From positions 798,096 to 862,095 of the forward strand of contig NZ_AXVM01000001.1 in assembly GCF_000484635.1 (NCBI RefSeq): a DNA stretch of 64,000 nt, given 5' to 3'. The notes beneath the pieces were generated by a model. That model was not told where the DNA came from, did no database searches, and saw only the letters and a list, made by a program, of their open reading frames with translations. This document shows positions 8,592 to 17,059 of this stretch, one piece after another; positions within the stretch are counted from its first letter, which is position 1; every line of letters starts with the position of its first letter. Made by a program: the position numbers and the translations under genes. This DNA comes from Comamonas badia DSM 17552 (GTDB lineage: Bacteria > Pseudomonadota > Gammaproteobacteria > Burkholderiales > Burkholderiaceae_C).

Positions 8592-9340
8592 GCGTCATGC
8601 CCCAGGTAAGCCTCGCGCACTTCGGCGCTGGCACGGATTTCATCGGGTGTGCCGGTGGCGATCACCTGGCCGTTGACCATCACCGTGATGCGGTCGGCGA
8701 TGCGAAACACCGCGTCCATGTCGTGCTCCACCAGCAGGATGGCGTGATCCCGCTTCAAGGCATCCAGCAGCGCCAGCATGCGCTCGGTCTCCTCGGCGCC
8801 CATGCCGGCCAGCGGCTCATCGAGCAGCAGCACCTTGGGCGCGGTGGCCAGGCACATGGCGATTTCAAGCTGGCGCTTCTGGCCATGGCTGAGCAGGCCG
8901 GCCTCCCGGCTCAGTACATCGCCCAGGCCCACGCGCTGCGCAACCTCGCGCGCGATGCGCTGCGTCGGCCCGCGCGACTGGGCGTCGTGCCACCAGGCCC
9001 AGGGCGTCTGGTAGCGCGCCTGCGCCGACAGGCGGCAGTTTTCCTGCACCGTGAAACGGGGGTAGATGGTGTTGCGCTGGTAGCTGCGCCCCAGGCCCGC
9101 GCGTGCGCGCCGCGGCTGCGACCACTGCGTCACCTCCTGCCCCAGCAACTCGATCTGGCCGCTGCTGGGCGGAAATTCACCCGAGAGCAGGTTGATGAGC
9201 GTCGATTTGCCCGCGCCGTTGGTGCCTATCACCGCGTGCACGGCGCCGCGAATGAGCTCCACGCTGACGCCGTTCACCGCTACCAATCCGCCCCAGCGGC
9301 GCGTCAGCGCGCGGCCGCGCAACAGAATTTCGCCACTCAT
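8588..9340 (-). CDS. ABC transporter ATP-binding protein (LivG-like)
   Basis: A 250-residue ABC ATPase with Walker A GTNGAGKST near residue 38, the insert VTQWSQPRRARAGLGRSYQR typical of LivG, signature LSHGQKRQLEIAM and Walker B KVLLLDEPLAGM. LivG pairs with LivF to power the LivHM channel. The start at 9340 (MSGEILLRGRAL) overlaps the end of the livM-like gene by four bases, which supports it over a longer in-frame extension. Confidence 0.9.
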   Translation of the reverse strand: MSGEILLRGRALTRRWGGLVAVNGVSVELIRGAVHAVIGTNGAGKSTLINLLSGEFPPSSGQIELLGQEVTQWSQPRRARAGLGRSYQRNTIYPRFTVQENCRLSAQARYQTPWAWWHDAQSRGPTQRIAREVAQRVGLGDVLSREAGLLSHGQKRQLEIAMCLATAPKVLLLDEPLAGMGAEETERMLALLDALKRDHAILLVEHDMDAVFRIADRITVMVNGQVIATGTPDEIRASAEVREAYLGHDA

Positions 9341-10356
9341 GCCGCGTCCTCCGCCGTATCGGGCGCGTGCTTGTCGCGCTTGCGTGCCGCGCGCAGCCGC
9401 CACTGGTGCGGAAGGCCGACCAGGCCGCGCGGCATGAAAGCGACGCAGGCGATCACCACCAGCCCCAGGCCCAGATGCCAATGCTTGGCGGCCTCGCCCA
9501 GCAGCGCCTCGGATTTGAAAAACTCCTGCAGCAAGGAGAAGGCAAACGCACCGATCAGCGCGCCACGCAGATGGCCCAGGCCACCCAGGATGATCATCAC
9601 CAGCACGCCCGCGCTCAGGTGCCAGCTCAGCAGCTCGGGGCTGACGAAGCCATCCTTGATGGCGAACAGAAACCCGGCCCAGCCGGAAATCGCGCCCGAA
9701 ATCGTGAACGCCGCGAGTTTGTACGGATAGACCGAAAACCCGGTGGCGCGCATGCGCTGCTCATTCACGCGGATGCCGGCCAGTGCCCGGCCAAACGGCG
9801 AGCGCAGCAGCAGCGCCAGAAACGCGAACACCAGCAGCAGGCTGGCCCAGATGAAGCCGTACAGGTGGGCGCCGTTGCCCAGGTCGAGCGGCCCCAGCAC
9901 CGGCTTCACGTAGAGGTAGATGCCATCGGTGCCGCCACCGAGCTCGGTGTCGTGGATCACGTAGTACGCCATCTGCGCGAACGCCAGCGTGACCATGATG
10001 AAGTACACGCCCTTGGTGCGCAGCGACAACGCGCCCACCGCCAGTGCGTACAGCGCCGCCAGCAGCATGGACAGCGGCAGCGCCACCAGCAGCGAAGGCA
10101 CGGCGTTGTCGGCGGGCGCCAGCAGCACCGCCGCATACGCGCCTATGCCGAAGAACGCCGCCTGTCCAAAGCAGACCAGCCCGGTGCTGCCCACCAGCAG
10201 TTCGAGCGCCACCGCCAGGATGGCGTAGATCATGAGCTTGGCCACCAGATCGGCGCCATACTCGCCCGAGACCAGCGGCCACAGCGCCAGCAGCAGAAAC
10301 ACGGCGGCGACGAACACATGCTTGCCGCCGAACGATGAGGAGCGTGCGCCGCTCAT
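9337..10356 (-). CDS. ABC transporter permease (LivM-like)
   Basis: A 339-residue membrane protein with about nine to ten hydrophobic segments. It carries the LivM-type stretch GQAAFFGIGAYAA and the ATPase-contact region SPFGRALAGIRVNEQRMRATG. It forms the inner-membrane channel with the LivH-like partner. The start at 10356 overlaps the livH-like stop by four bases. The C-terminus is basic and charged (RLRAARKRDKHAPDTAEDAA). Confidence 0.9.
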   Translation of the reverse strand: MSGARSSSFGGKHVFVAAVFLLLALWPLVSGEYGADLVAKLMIYAILAVALELLVGSTGLVCFGQAAFFGIGAYAAVLLAPADNAVPSLLVALPLSMLLAALYALAVGALSLRTKGVYFIMVTLAFAQMAYYVIHDTELGGGTDGIYLYVKPVLGPLDLGNGAHLYGFIWASLLLVFAFLALLLRSPFGRALAGIRVNEQRMRATGFSVYPYKLAAFTISGAISGWAGFLFAIKDGFVSPELLSWHLSAGVLVMIILGGLGHLRGALIGAFAFSLLQEFFKSEALLGEAAKHWHLGLGLVVIACVAFMPRGLVGLPHQWRLRAARKRDKHAPDTAEDAA

Positions 10357-11219
10357 GGCTTGAACAATCCATCCGGGCGCCACAACAGCACGGCCGCCAT
10401 CAGCATATAGACCAGCACGCCCGCCGCCTGCGGCAGCAGCACCTTGCCAAAGGTATCGACAAAGCCGATCAACAGCGCCGCCACCAGCGCGCCGCGGATC
10501 GAGCCTATGCCGCCGATCACCACCACGACGAAGCAGATGATGAGCACCGATTCCCCCATGCCCGGGTAGACGCTGGAAACCGGCGCCGCGATCATGCCGG
10601 CGAACGCCGCCAGCGCCACGCCGACGGCGAAGACGATGCGGTAGAGCAGCGAGATGTCTATGCCCAGGCTCTGCACCATCTCCCGATTGGCCGTGCCGGC
10701 GCGAATTCGCATGCCCAGGCGCGTGCGGGTGAACACCCACCACATGCCCAGCGCCAGGAAAACGCAGCAGGCGCTGATGAACAAGCGATACACCGGGTAA
10801 TTCATCACGTCGCCCAGCTCGATCGAGCCCGCAAGCCACGGCGGTGCCTGCACGCCATGCACGTCGTTGCCCACGAGAATGCTGCGCAGTTCCTCGAACA
10901 CCAGAATCAGGCCATAGGTCATCAGGACTTGCTGCAGGTGATCGCGCTCATAGAGGAAGCTGAAGAAGGCCCACTCGAGCACGTAGCCGAGCACGACCGA
11001 GAGCACCACGCCGACCGTCAGGGTGACGAAGAAACTACCGCCAAAAAGTGGCGCCAGCCCATACGCCATGTAGGCGCCGATCATGTAGAAGCTGCCGTGC
11101 GCCAGGTTGATCACGCCCATGATGCCGAAGATCAGCGTCAGACCGGAGGCGACGAGAAACAGCAGCAGCCCGTACTGCAGAGAGTTCAGGCACTGGATGA
11201 GAAAGGTTGGAAGGTCCAT
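10353..11219 (-). CDS. ABC transporter permease (LivH-like)
   Basis: A 288-residue permease with multiple membrane segments. It includes GLTLIFGIMGVINLAHGSFY near the N-terminus and the cytoplasmic loop TRLGMRIRAGTANREMVQSLG. I chose the ATG at 11219 (MDLPTFLIQCLNSLQ); an upstream in-frame ATG would add eight non-hydrophobic residues unlike the family. It follows the binding-protein gene after a 63-base gap that contains a strong hairpin. Confidence 0.9.
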   Translation of the reverse strand: MDLPTFLIQCLNSLQYGLLLFLVASGLTLIFGIMGVINLAHGSFYMIGAYMAYGLAPLFGGSFFVTLTVGVVLSVVLGYVLEWAFFSFLYERDHLQQVLMTYGLILVFEELRSILVGNDVHGVQAPPWLAGSIELGDVMNYPVYRLFISACCVFLALGMWWVFTRTRLGMRIRAGTANREMVQSLGIDISLLYRIVFAVGVALAAFAGMIAAPVSSVYPGMGESVLIICFVVVVIGGIGSIRGALVAALLIGFVDTFGKVLLPQAAGVLVYMLMAAVLLWRPDGLFKP

Positions 11220-11246
11220 GCAGACAGTCGCGTGGTGAAACACGTC

Positions 11247-11266
11247 GGGCGGCCGATCGGCCGCCC
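11247..11266. promoter_or_regulatory. Perfect 20-base palindrome between binding protein and permease genes
   Basis: GGGCGGCC-GATC-GGCCGCCC forms an 8-base-pair GC-only stem in the only sizeable gap of the importer operon. No T-run follows on the minus strand. A transcript-stabilising or processing hairpin that raises expression of the upstream binding-protein gene over the permeases is more likely than a full terminator. Confidence 0.6.
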
Positions 11267-11282
11267 GCCCCTGAAAGCCGGA

Positions 11283-12452
11283 TTACATCCGGCAGCCGGT
11301 GGCCGGATCGGCCAGGGCCTTGACCGCCACGCTCTGATAGACGTTTTCGTTGCCGACCACCTTGCGCAAATACATGTCCTGCACCGGATTGTGCGCCTTG
11401 GACATCGTGAACTTGCCGCGCGGGCTGTCTATCGTCGCCTTGGTCACCGCGGCCGAGAACGCCTTGGCATTCTTCGCGTCACCCTTGGTGGCATTGAGGC
11501 CGATCGCCAGGATCTGCGCCGCGTCGTAGCCCTGCACCGCGTACACGTCGGGCTGCATCTTGTAGGCCTTGGCATAGGCCAGGCGGAACTCCTTGTCCTT
11601 AGGCGCCGGCAATTCGTCGGCGTAGTGCAGCGCCGTCAGCAGGCCTTCGGCCGCCGCGCCCTGCGCTTCCAGCGTGCCGTCGGTGACGAAGCCTGCGCCG
11701 ACCAGCGGAATACTGTCCTTGAGGCCCGCGGCCGCATAGTCCTTGACGAACTTCACCGCGCCACCACCGGCGAAAAAGGTGTAGACCACATCGGGCTTGA
11801 GTGATGCGATCTCGGTCAGCAGCGCCTGAAACTCCACATTGGGGAAGGGCACCGTGAGATCCTTCATGACCTTGCCGCCAGCCTTCTCGAACGCATCCTT
11901 GAAGCCCTTGACCGACTCGGCGCCGGCGGCGTACTTCCAGGTGATGGTCACCGCCTTCTTGTGGCCCTGCTTGGCGGCCACCTCGCCCATGGCAAAACCC
12001 GGCTGCCAATTGGAGAAGCTGGAGCGGAAGATGTTGGGCGCACACATCGGGCCGGTGACGGCATCAGCGCCAGCGTTCGGGATGATCAGGAGCGTGCCCG
12101 ATTCCTTGGCCGCCTTCGCCATCGCCATCGCCACGCCGCTGTGCACCGTGCCGACGATCACGTCCACGTTGTCGCGCTTGATCAGCTTGTTGACGTTGTC
12201 GGTGGCCTTGGACGGATCGCTCTCGTCGTCGACGCGGATGTATTCGATCTCGCGTCCGGCAATTTTGCCGCCGAGCTGATCCACATACAACCGGAACCCG
12301 TTGTCGATCGCCGTGCCCAGCGCCGCATAGGTGCCGGTCGCGGGCAGCATGAAGCCCACCTTGAGCTTGCCCGCCTGGGCGCGTGCCAGCGGCGCGATGC
12401 CCGCCAGCGCCAGCGATGCCGCGCTCGTCAGAAAGGTCTTGCGATTCATCAT
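11283..12452 (-). CDS. ABC transporter substrate-binding protein (type 1 periplasmic binding, LivK-like)
   Basis: A 389-residue secreted binding protein. A signal peptide (MMNRKTFLTSAASLALAGIA, cleavage after about LARA) precedes the Peripla_BP_6 fold: KLKVGFMLPATGTYAALG, then VDVIVGTVHSGVAMAM and RSSFSNWQPG. Its position between the permeases and the benzoate-CoA ligase gene suggests that it binds an aromatic acid. Binding-site residues cannot be assigned by eye. Confidence 0.9.
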   Translation of the reverse strand: MMNRKTFLTSAASLALAGIAPLARAQAGKLKVGFMLPATGTYAALGTAIDNGFRLYVDQLGGKIAGREIEYIRVDDESDPSKATDNVNKLIKRDNVDVIVGTVHSGVAMAMAKAAKESGTLLIIPNAGADAVTGPMCAPNIFRSSFSNWQPGFAMGEVAAKQGHKKAVTITWKYAAGAESVKGFKDAFEKAGGKVMKDLTVPFPNVEFQALLTEIASLKPDVVYTFFAGGGAVKFVKDYAAAGLKDSIPLVGAGFVTDGTLEAQGAAAEGLLTALHYADELPAPKDKEFRLAYAKAYKMQPDVYAVQGYDAAQILAIGLNATKGDAKNAKAFSAAVTKATIDSPRGKFTMSKAHNPVQDMYLRKVVGNENVYQSVAVKALADPATGCRM

Positions 12453-12480
12453 GGTCGTCTCCTCGTCTTTCTATGGAAGA

Positions 12481-13287
12481 TCAGTGGTTGGAAAAAGAAT
12501 GTTGTTGCACAAACGCACTGCACGCCGTGATCACGGCGGCAGGCTGGTCACGGTGCGGCGAATGGCCGCAATGATCGATTTCGACCACCTGGGTCTGCGG
12601 CACCTGGCGTGCAATGCTGCGCACATGAGCCAATGTACCGTACTCATCCTGCAGGCCCTGGATGGCCAGGACAGGGCAGCCGATGGCGGCGATCTCTTGC
12701 CGGATGTCCCAGGCGCGAAACGCCGGCGACAGCCAAACCTCATTCCAGCCCCAGAAGGCCGAATCGACGTCGTCGTGGTAGCGCGCCAGACGCTCGCGCA
12801 GGCCGCCAGCCACATACGCTTCACGCGTCTTCTCGATGCTGTCCACCGAGATCTGCTCCACCATGGTATGCGGCGCCAGCGCGATGACACCGGCCGCCGG
12901 GTGGTTGCGCGCATGCAGCAGCGCAATGGAAGCCCCATCGCTATGGCCGAACAGCCAGGGGGGCTGCGCCACGCCGACGGCGCTCAGAAACGCCGGCAGC
13001 ACCTCGTCCGCCTGGCGGTGCATGAAATCATTGGCCCAGTGCTCGTCCGGTGCGCGCGGCGTGGAGCGCCCGTAGCCGGGGCGCGAGAACACCAGCCCGC
13101 GCATGCCAAGTTTTTCGCAAAGCCGCGCCGGGAAATCCCGCCACATCGCGACCGAGCCCAGCCCTTCATGCAGAAAGACCATGACAGGCGCATGCGCGTG
13201 CCCGCTGCCGACCCAGGCGTATTCGATGCGCACCGGCTGGCCGCGCCAGGCCATCCGCGCAAATTGCGTTCGCGGGGGTGCGTTCAT
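12481..13287 (-). CDS. Alpha/beta hydrolase in the benzoate operon
   Basis: A 268-residue alpha/beta-hydrolase. The oxyanion region is FLHEGLGSVAMWRDFP, the nucleophile elbow GHSDGAS, the acid QGLQDEYG and the catalytic histidine DHCGHSPHRDQP. The start at 13287 overlaps the benzoate-CoA ligase stop by four bases, so it is translated with that operon. A plausible role is hydrolysis of a benzoyl-CoA-derived dead-end thioester or a benzoate ester; this is inference from context. Only the fold and triad are supported directly. Confidence 0.85.
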   Translation of the reverse strand: MNAPPRTQFARMAWRGQPVRIEYAWVGSGHAHAPVMVFLHEGLGSVAMWRDFPARLCEKLGMRGLVFSRPGYGRSTPRAPDEHWANDFMHRQADEVLPAFLSAVGVAQPPWLFGHSDGASIALLHARNHPAAGVIALAPHTMVEQISVDSIEKTREAYVAGGLRERLARYHDDVDSAFWGWNEVWLSPAFRAWDIRQEIAAIGCPVLAIQGLQDEYGTLAHVRSIARQVPQTQVVEIDHCGHSPHRDQPAAVITACSAFVQQHSFSNH

Positions 13288-14882
13288 GCGGCCGGGGTTT
13301 CCATCGCGCGCAGGCGAAAGCGCTGGATTTTGCCGGTGGCGGTCTTGGGCAACTCCTTCACGAAAGCGATCTGGCGCGGGTACTTGTAGGGCGCGAGCTT
13401 GTCCTTGACGAAATGCTTGAGCTCCTCTTCCGTCGCCTTGCCACCTTCCTTCAGCACCACGTAAGCCTTGGTCTTGGTCAGGCCATCGGCATCCTGCACG
13501 CCAATCACCGCGGCTTCGAGCACCGCGGGGTGCTGCACCAGCGTCGCCTCGACTTCGAAGGGGCTCACGTAGATGCCGCTCACCTTGAGCATGTCGTCGC
13601 TGCGCCCGCCGTAGGTGTAGGTGCCGTCGGGGTTGCGCACATATTTGTCGCCGCTCCTGGTCCACGCGCCCTGGAAAGTCTCGCGGCTCTTCTCGCGGTT
13701 GCCCCAGTACATCAGTGCCGCCGAGGGGCCCTTGATGTAGAGATCACCTAGTTCGCCATCAGGCACCAGGGCGCCATCGTGGTCGCGCAGCTCCACCGCG
13801 TAACCAGGCACCGGCCAGCCCGTGGTGCCGTAGCGCACGTCGCCGGGCAGGTTGGACAGGAAGATGTGCAGCATCTCGGTCGAGCCTATGCCATCGACGA
13901 TGTGCACGCCGAAATGTGCGGTGAAGCGCTCGCCCAGGTCCGCTGGCAACGCCTCGCCGGCCGACGAGACCAGGCGCAGCGCCACCTGCCCGCGCGCCGG
14001 CAGATGCGGGTTCGCGAGCATCCCGGCAAAGCCCGTCGGCGCGCCGTAGAACACCGTGGGCTTGACGCCGCCGACGCCGCCCGTGAGGCGCTTGAACGTC
14101 GCCTCCGGCGTCGGCCGCTCGGCCATCAGAAGGGTGGTGGCGCCCACGCCCATGGGAAAAGTCAGCGCATTGCCCAGGCCATAGGCGAAGAACAGCTTGG
14201 CGGCGGAAAAGCACACGTCGTTTTCCGTCAACCCAAGGATGCGTTTGCCATACAGCTCCACCGTCCAGTACGGGTTGGCATGCGAATGCACCGTGCCCTT
14301 GGGGCGGCCGGTGGAGCCCGAGGAATACAGCCAGAATGCCGGATCGTCGGCATGTGTGGCGGCCGGGTGCGGCAGCGGCGCCTGTGCCGCCAGGAAGGCG
14401 TCGAACGCCAGCTCGCCGAAATCCAGCGGTGCCACCGGACGCGAGACAACGACCTTCTGCACTTCGTGATCGGCCTTCACCAGCGCACCCTTGACCGTGG
14501 GCAGCAAGGCACCGCTGGTGAGGATCACCTGTGCACGCGAATGCTCCAGCATGTAGGCATAGTCGTCCGCCGGCAGCAAGGTGTTCACCGCTACCGGCAC
14601 CGCACCGGCGTAGATCGCGCCGAGGAAGGCCACGGGCCAGTCGGTCCCGTCCAGCATTGTCAGCAGCACGCGTTCCTCGCGCTTCACGCCCAGCGCACGC
14701 AGGCCTGCGGCGCACTGGCGCACTCGGTGTTCGAGCACGCCATAACTGAGCTGTTCATAGTCATCCACAAACGCGATGCGCGCGGCACGCCCAATGTTCG
14801 CCTGCAGCAGGTAGTCTGCAAAGTTGAAGACGGCGGGCGGCGGCGCCACCTCGGGTGCGTTCGCTCCCAGATCGGTTGTCAT
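13284..14882 (-). CDS. bclA: Benzoate-CoA ligase
   Basis: A 532-residue adenylate-forming enzyme of the benzoate-CoA ligase group. The nucleotide-binding loop YSSGSTGRPKG is at residues 186-196. Later motifs are VDGIGSTEMLHIFLSN, the hinge YTYGGRSDDMLKVSG and the catalytic lysine region LPKTATGKIQRF. It converts benzoate, ATP and CoA to benzoyl-CoA, the entry step of the box pathway. A Shine-Dalgarno AGGAGA lies just ahead of the ATG. It is flanked by boxD and the hydrolase/importer genes on the same strand. Confidence 0.93.
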   Translation of the reverse strand: MTTDLGANAPEVAPPPAVFNFADYLLQANIGRAARIAFVDDYEQLSYGVLEHRVRQCAAGLRALGVKREERVLLTMLDGTDWPVAFLGAIYAGAVPVAVNTLLPADDYAYMLEHSRAQVILTSGALLPTVKGALVKADHEVQKVVVSRPVAPLDFGELAFDAFLAAQAPLPHPAATHADDPAFWLYSSGSTGRPKGTVHSHANPYWTVELYGKRILGLTENDVCFSAAKLFFAYGLGNALTFPMGVGATTLLMAERPTPEATFKRLTGGVGGVKPTVFYGAPTGFAGMLANPHLPARGQVALRLVSSAGEALPADLGERFTAHFGVHIVDGIGSTEMLHIFLSNLPGDVRYGTTGWPVPGYAVELRDHDGALVPDGELGDLYIKGPSAALMYWGNREKSRETFQGAWTRSGDKYVRNPDGTYTYGGRSDDMLKVSGIYVSPFEVEATLVQHPAVLEAAVIGVQDADGLTKTKAYVVLKEGGKATEEELKHFVKDKLAPYKYPRQIAFVKELPKTATGKIQRFRLRAMETPAA

Positions 14883-14907
14883 GTGTTCTCCTGGTTCGTG
14901 CCGTGGG

Positions 14908-16461
14908 TCAGAGGGCGTTCAGCACCTCGGGCGCGCCCTGGATGGCCACGCGGCGATGGTAAAAATCCAGTGCGCGCAGGCCACCGAGCTCGGCACCGCC
15001 GCCGGCGCGCCCGGGCCCGCCGTGCATCGATTGCGGCATGGCGTTGCCATGCCCCGTGTGCGTGGCGGCGCAGGCGGGGCTGACCACATGCACACGGCCG
15101 TGCAGCGGCGCCAGTTGCAGCGCGGTGCGCGCCAGCAGCGGCGCATCGTCGCCATAGAGCGATGCCACCAGCGAGCCCTGGCCGCGCGCCACCTGCGCCA
15201 GCGCCTGCGGCAGATCGGAATAGGGCAGCAGCGTGGCCACCGGACCGAAGACTTCGGTGGCGTGCACCACATCGCTGGCTGCGACGGCCTCGGGCGTGGC
15301 CAGGCCAAACAGCGTCGGACCGACACAGCAGGCCACGGCCGGATCAGCGTCCACCAGAGCCGCGCTGCTGCCGTCATGCAACACCTGCGCTGCGCCGCGC
15401 AAGGTGGCGATGCCCTCACGTATGCTGGCCAGCTGCGCCCGGCTCACGAGCGAGCCCATGCGCACGCTCTCGTTGCGTGGATTGCCCAGCACCGTCTTGT
15501 CCAGCCGCGCACCCACGGCCTGCGCCACCGCGTCGAAATGCGCAGCAGGCACAAAGGCGCGGCGAATCGCCGTGCATTTCTGTCCGGCCTTTTGCGTCAT
15601 CTCGCGTGCCAGCTCCTTGACGAACAGATCAAACGCCGGCGTGCCGGGAGCCGCGTCGGGCAGGAGCACCGCGCTGTTGATACTGTCGGCCTCGATGTTT
15701 ACGCGCACCGAGTGCTGGGTCACGGCCGCGTGGCTGCGCAAGAGCGCCGCGGTATCGGCCGAGCCGGTGAAGGAGAGCACATCCTGCGGCTGCAGCGCGT
15801 CCATCAACCCCGCCGAGCTGCCGCAGACAATGGACAGTGCGCCCGCCGGCAGCACACCGGCATCGACCACGTCTTTCACCATGCGCTGCGTCAGCCAGGC
15901 CGTTGCCGTGGCGGGCTTGACCACCACGGGTACGCCCGAGAGCAGCGCGGGTGCCGCCTTTTCCCACAGCCCCCACGAGGGGAAATTGAAGGCATTGATG
16001 AACAGTGCCAGGCCATCGACCGGCACGCGGACATGCCGCGTGGCGAACGAACCATCCTTGGCCAGCGATTGCGCCTCGCCGTCGGGCAGGAAGTGCCCCT
16101 CAGGCAGGCCCGCAGCCAGCTTGGCATAGGTGCTGAGGGTATAGATGGCGCCATCCACGTCGATGCCGGTGTCCGCCTTGACCGTGCCGGAATTGGCCGT
16201 GGAGATGTCGTAGTACGCGTCGCGGTTGGCCTGCAGCACCTTGGCCACTGCCGCCAGCAATTCACCGCGCTGGCGGTAGGTCAGCGCGCGCAGCGCCGCG
16301 CCGCCCTGTGCACGCGCAAACGCAAAACCAGCGCCCAAGTCCAGGCCGGTGGCGTCCACGCGCACCAGCTCGTTGCCCAATACGGGATCGAACAAGGCCG
16401 TACCCGCGCCGCTGCCGGCGTGCCAGCGCCCGCCCAGATAATTGGAAAGAAGTTCAGTCAT
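14908..16461 (-). CDS. boxD: 3,4-dehydroadipyl-CoA semialdehyde dehydrogenase BoxD
   Basis: A 517-residue aldehyde dehydrogenase of the BoxD/PaaZ-like type. The catalytic cysteine is in KAGQKCTAIR (C296) and the general-base glutamate is in VNIEADS (E257). The signature NAFNFPSWGLWEKAAPALL lies near residue 156. BoxD oxidises the semialdehyde left after BoxC ring cleavage to 3,4-dehydroadipyl-CoA with NADP+. Its start overlaps the stop of the DUF4863 gene by four bases. The location in a box cluster makes this assignment firm. Confidence 0.93.
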   Translation of the reverse strand: MTELLSNYLGGRWHAGSGAGTALFDPVLGNELVRVDATGLDLGAGFAFARAQGGAALRALTYRQRGELLAAVAKVLQANRDAYYDISTANSGTVKADTGIDVDGAIYTLSTYAKLAAGLPEGHFLPDGEAQSLAKDGSFATRHVRVPVDGLALFINAFNFPSWGLWEKAAPALLSGVPVVVKPATATAWLTQRMVKDVVDAGVLPAGALSIVCGSSAGLMDALQPQDVLSFTGSADTAALLRSHAAVTQHSVRVNIEADSINSAVLLPDAAPGTPAFDLFVKELAREMTQKAGQKCTAIRRAFVPAAHFDAVAQAVGARLDKTVLGNPRNESVRMGSLVSRAQLASIREGIATLRGAAQVLHDGSSAALVDADPAVACCVGPTLFGLATPEAVAASDVVHATEVFGPVATLLPYSDLPQALAQVARGQGSLVASLYGDDAPLLARTALQLAPLHGRVHVVSPACAATHTGHGNAMPQSMHGGPGRAGGGAELGGLRALDFYHRRVAIQGAPEVLNAL

Positions 16462-16934
16462 CCAGCCGCCCCTTGCAGGAATTGAATCTGCCCCGCAGGC
16501 AGCAGGTAAAGCACCAGCGCGCGCCCGCCGGTCACCGTCGGCGCATGCTGGCTGCCGGGGCCATAGACCACCCAGCCGGCGCCATGGCCATCAAACTGCG
16601 CGCCGTCGGAAAGCGGCATCACCAGGTCGATCTCGCCGCCCGGATGCACATGCTGCGGCCCGGCGATGGACTCCATATCCACCACATCCACCGAAAAGCC
16701 TTGCAGATCGTCCGCGGGCTTGAAAATGCGGCCGTAGCGGATGCCGCCGCCTTCGCGGTTACACAGCCAGCCATCGTGCACGCCCGCCTCGCAGGTGGCC
16801 TGCAACTGCCTGAAACTGTCCGACAGCGGGCCATGCTCGGTATTGAGCCAATCGGCAAGGCGGCTGTCGAGCGGCTTGCCGGTTATCTGTTGAGCCAAGG
16901 CAGCGATCTGGCTGCGCAGTTGTTCAGCGGTCAT
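16458..16934 (-). CDS. DUF4863 family protein in the benzoate cluster
   Basis: A 158-residue protein of the DUF4863 family, to which 4-hydroxylaminobenzoate lyase (PnbB) belongs. The stretch GPQHVHPGGEIDLVMP has a cupin-like histidine/glutamate pattern that could bind a metal. It is the first gene of the minus-strand benzoate operon and overlaps boxD by four bases, so a role linked to benzoate or an amino/hydroxylamino-benzoate is suggested. Whether it is a lyase here is unknown; no nitrobenzoate reductase gene is present in the window. Confidence 0.72.
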   Translation of the reverse strand: MTAEQLRSQIAALAQQITGKPLDSRLADWLNTEHGPLSDSFRQLQATCEAGVHDGWLCNREGGGIRYGRIFKPADDLQGFSVDVVDMESIAGPQHVHPGGEIDLVMPLSDGAQFDGHGAGWVVYGPGSQHAPTVTGGRALVLYLLPAGQIQFLQGAAG

Positions 16935-17002
16935 GGACGCTCCAAGTGAGAAGGCTGTGCACCACCGGCCGCGCCACGCTGGCGCTTGCGGTTTGGCGGT
17001 AG

Positions 17003-17051
17003 ATGCATTATTGTGCGTACATTATCTTACCCGCCATCACCGACGTGTCAA
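17003..17051. promoter_or_regulatory. Divergent boxR / DUF4863-boxD promoter region with TGCA operator elements
   Basis: On the minus strand TTGACA (17051-17046) is followed by a -10-like TAAGAT (17029-17024, 16-base spacing) or GATAAT (17026-17021, 19-base spacing). Downstream of this is ATAATGCAT (TGCATTA at 17004-17010 on plus). On the plus strand TTGCGG (16986-16991) and TATTGT (17009-17014) with 17 bases between them could drive boxR. BzdR/BoxR operators are known to contain TGCA repeats, so both directions are probably under BoxR control. Confidence 0.5.
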
Positions 17052-17059
17052 GCAATATA

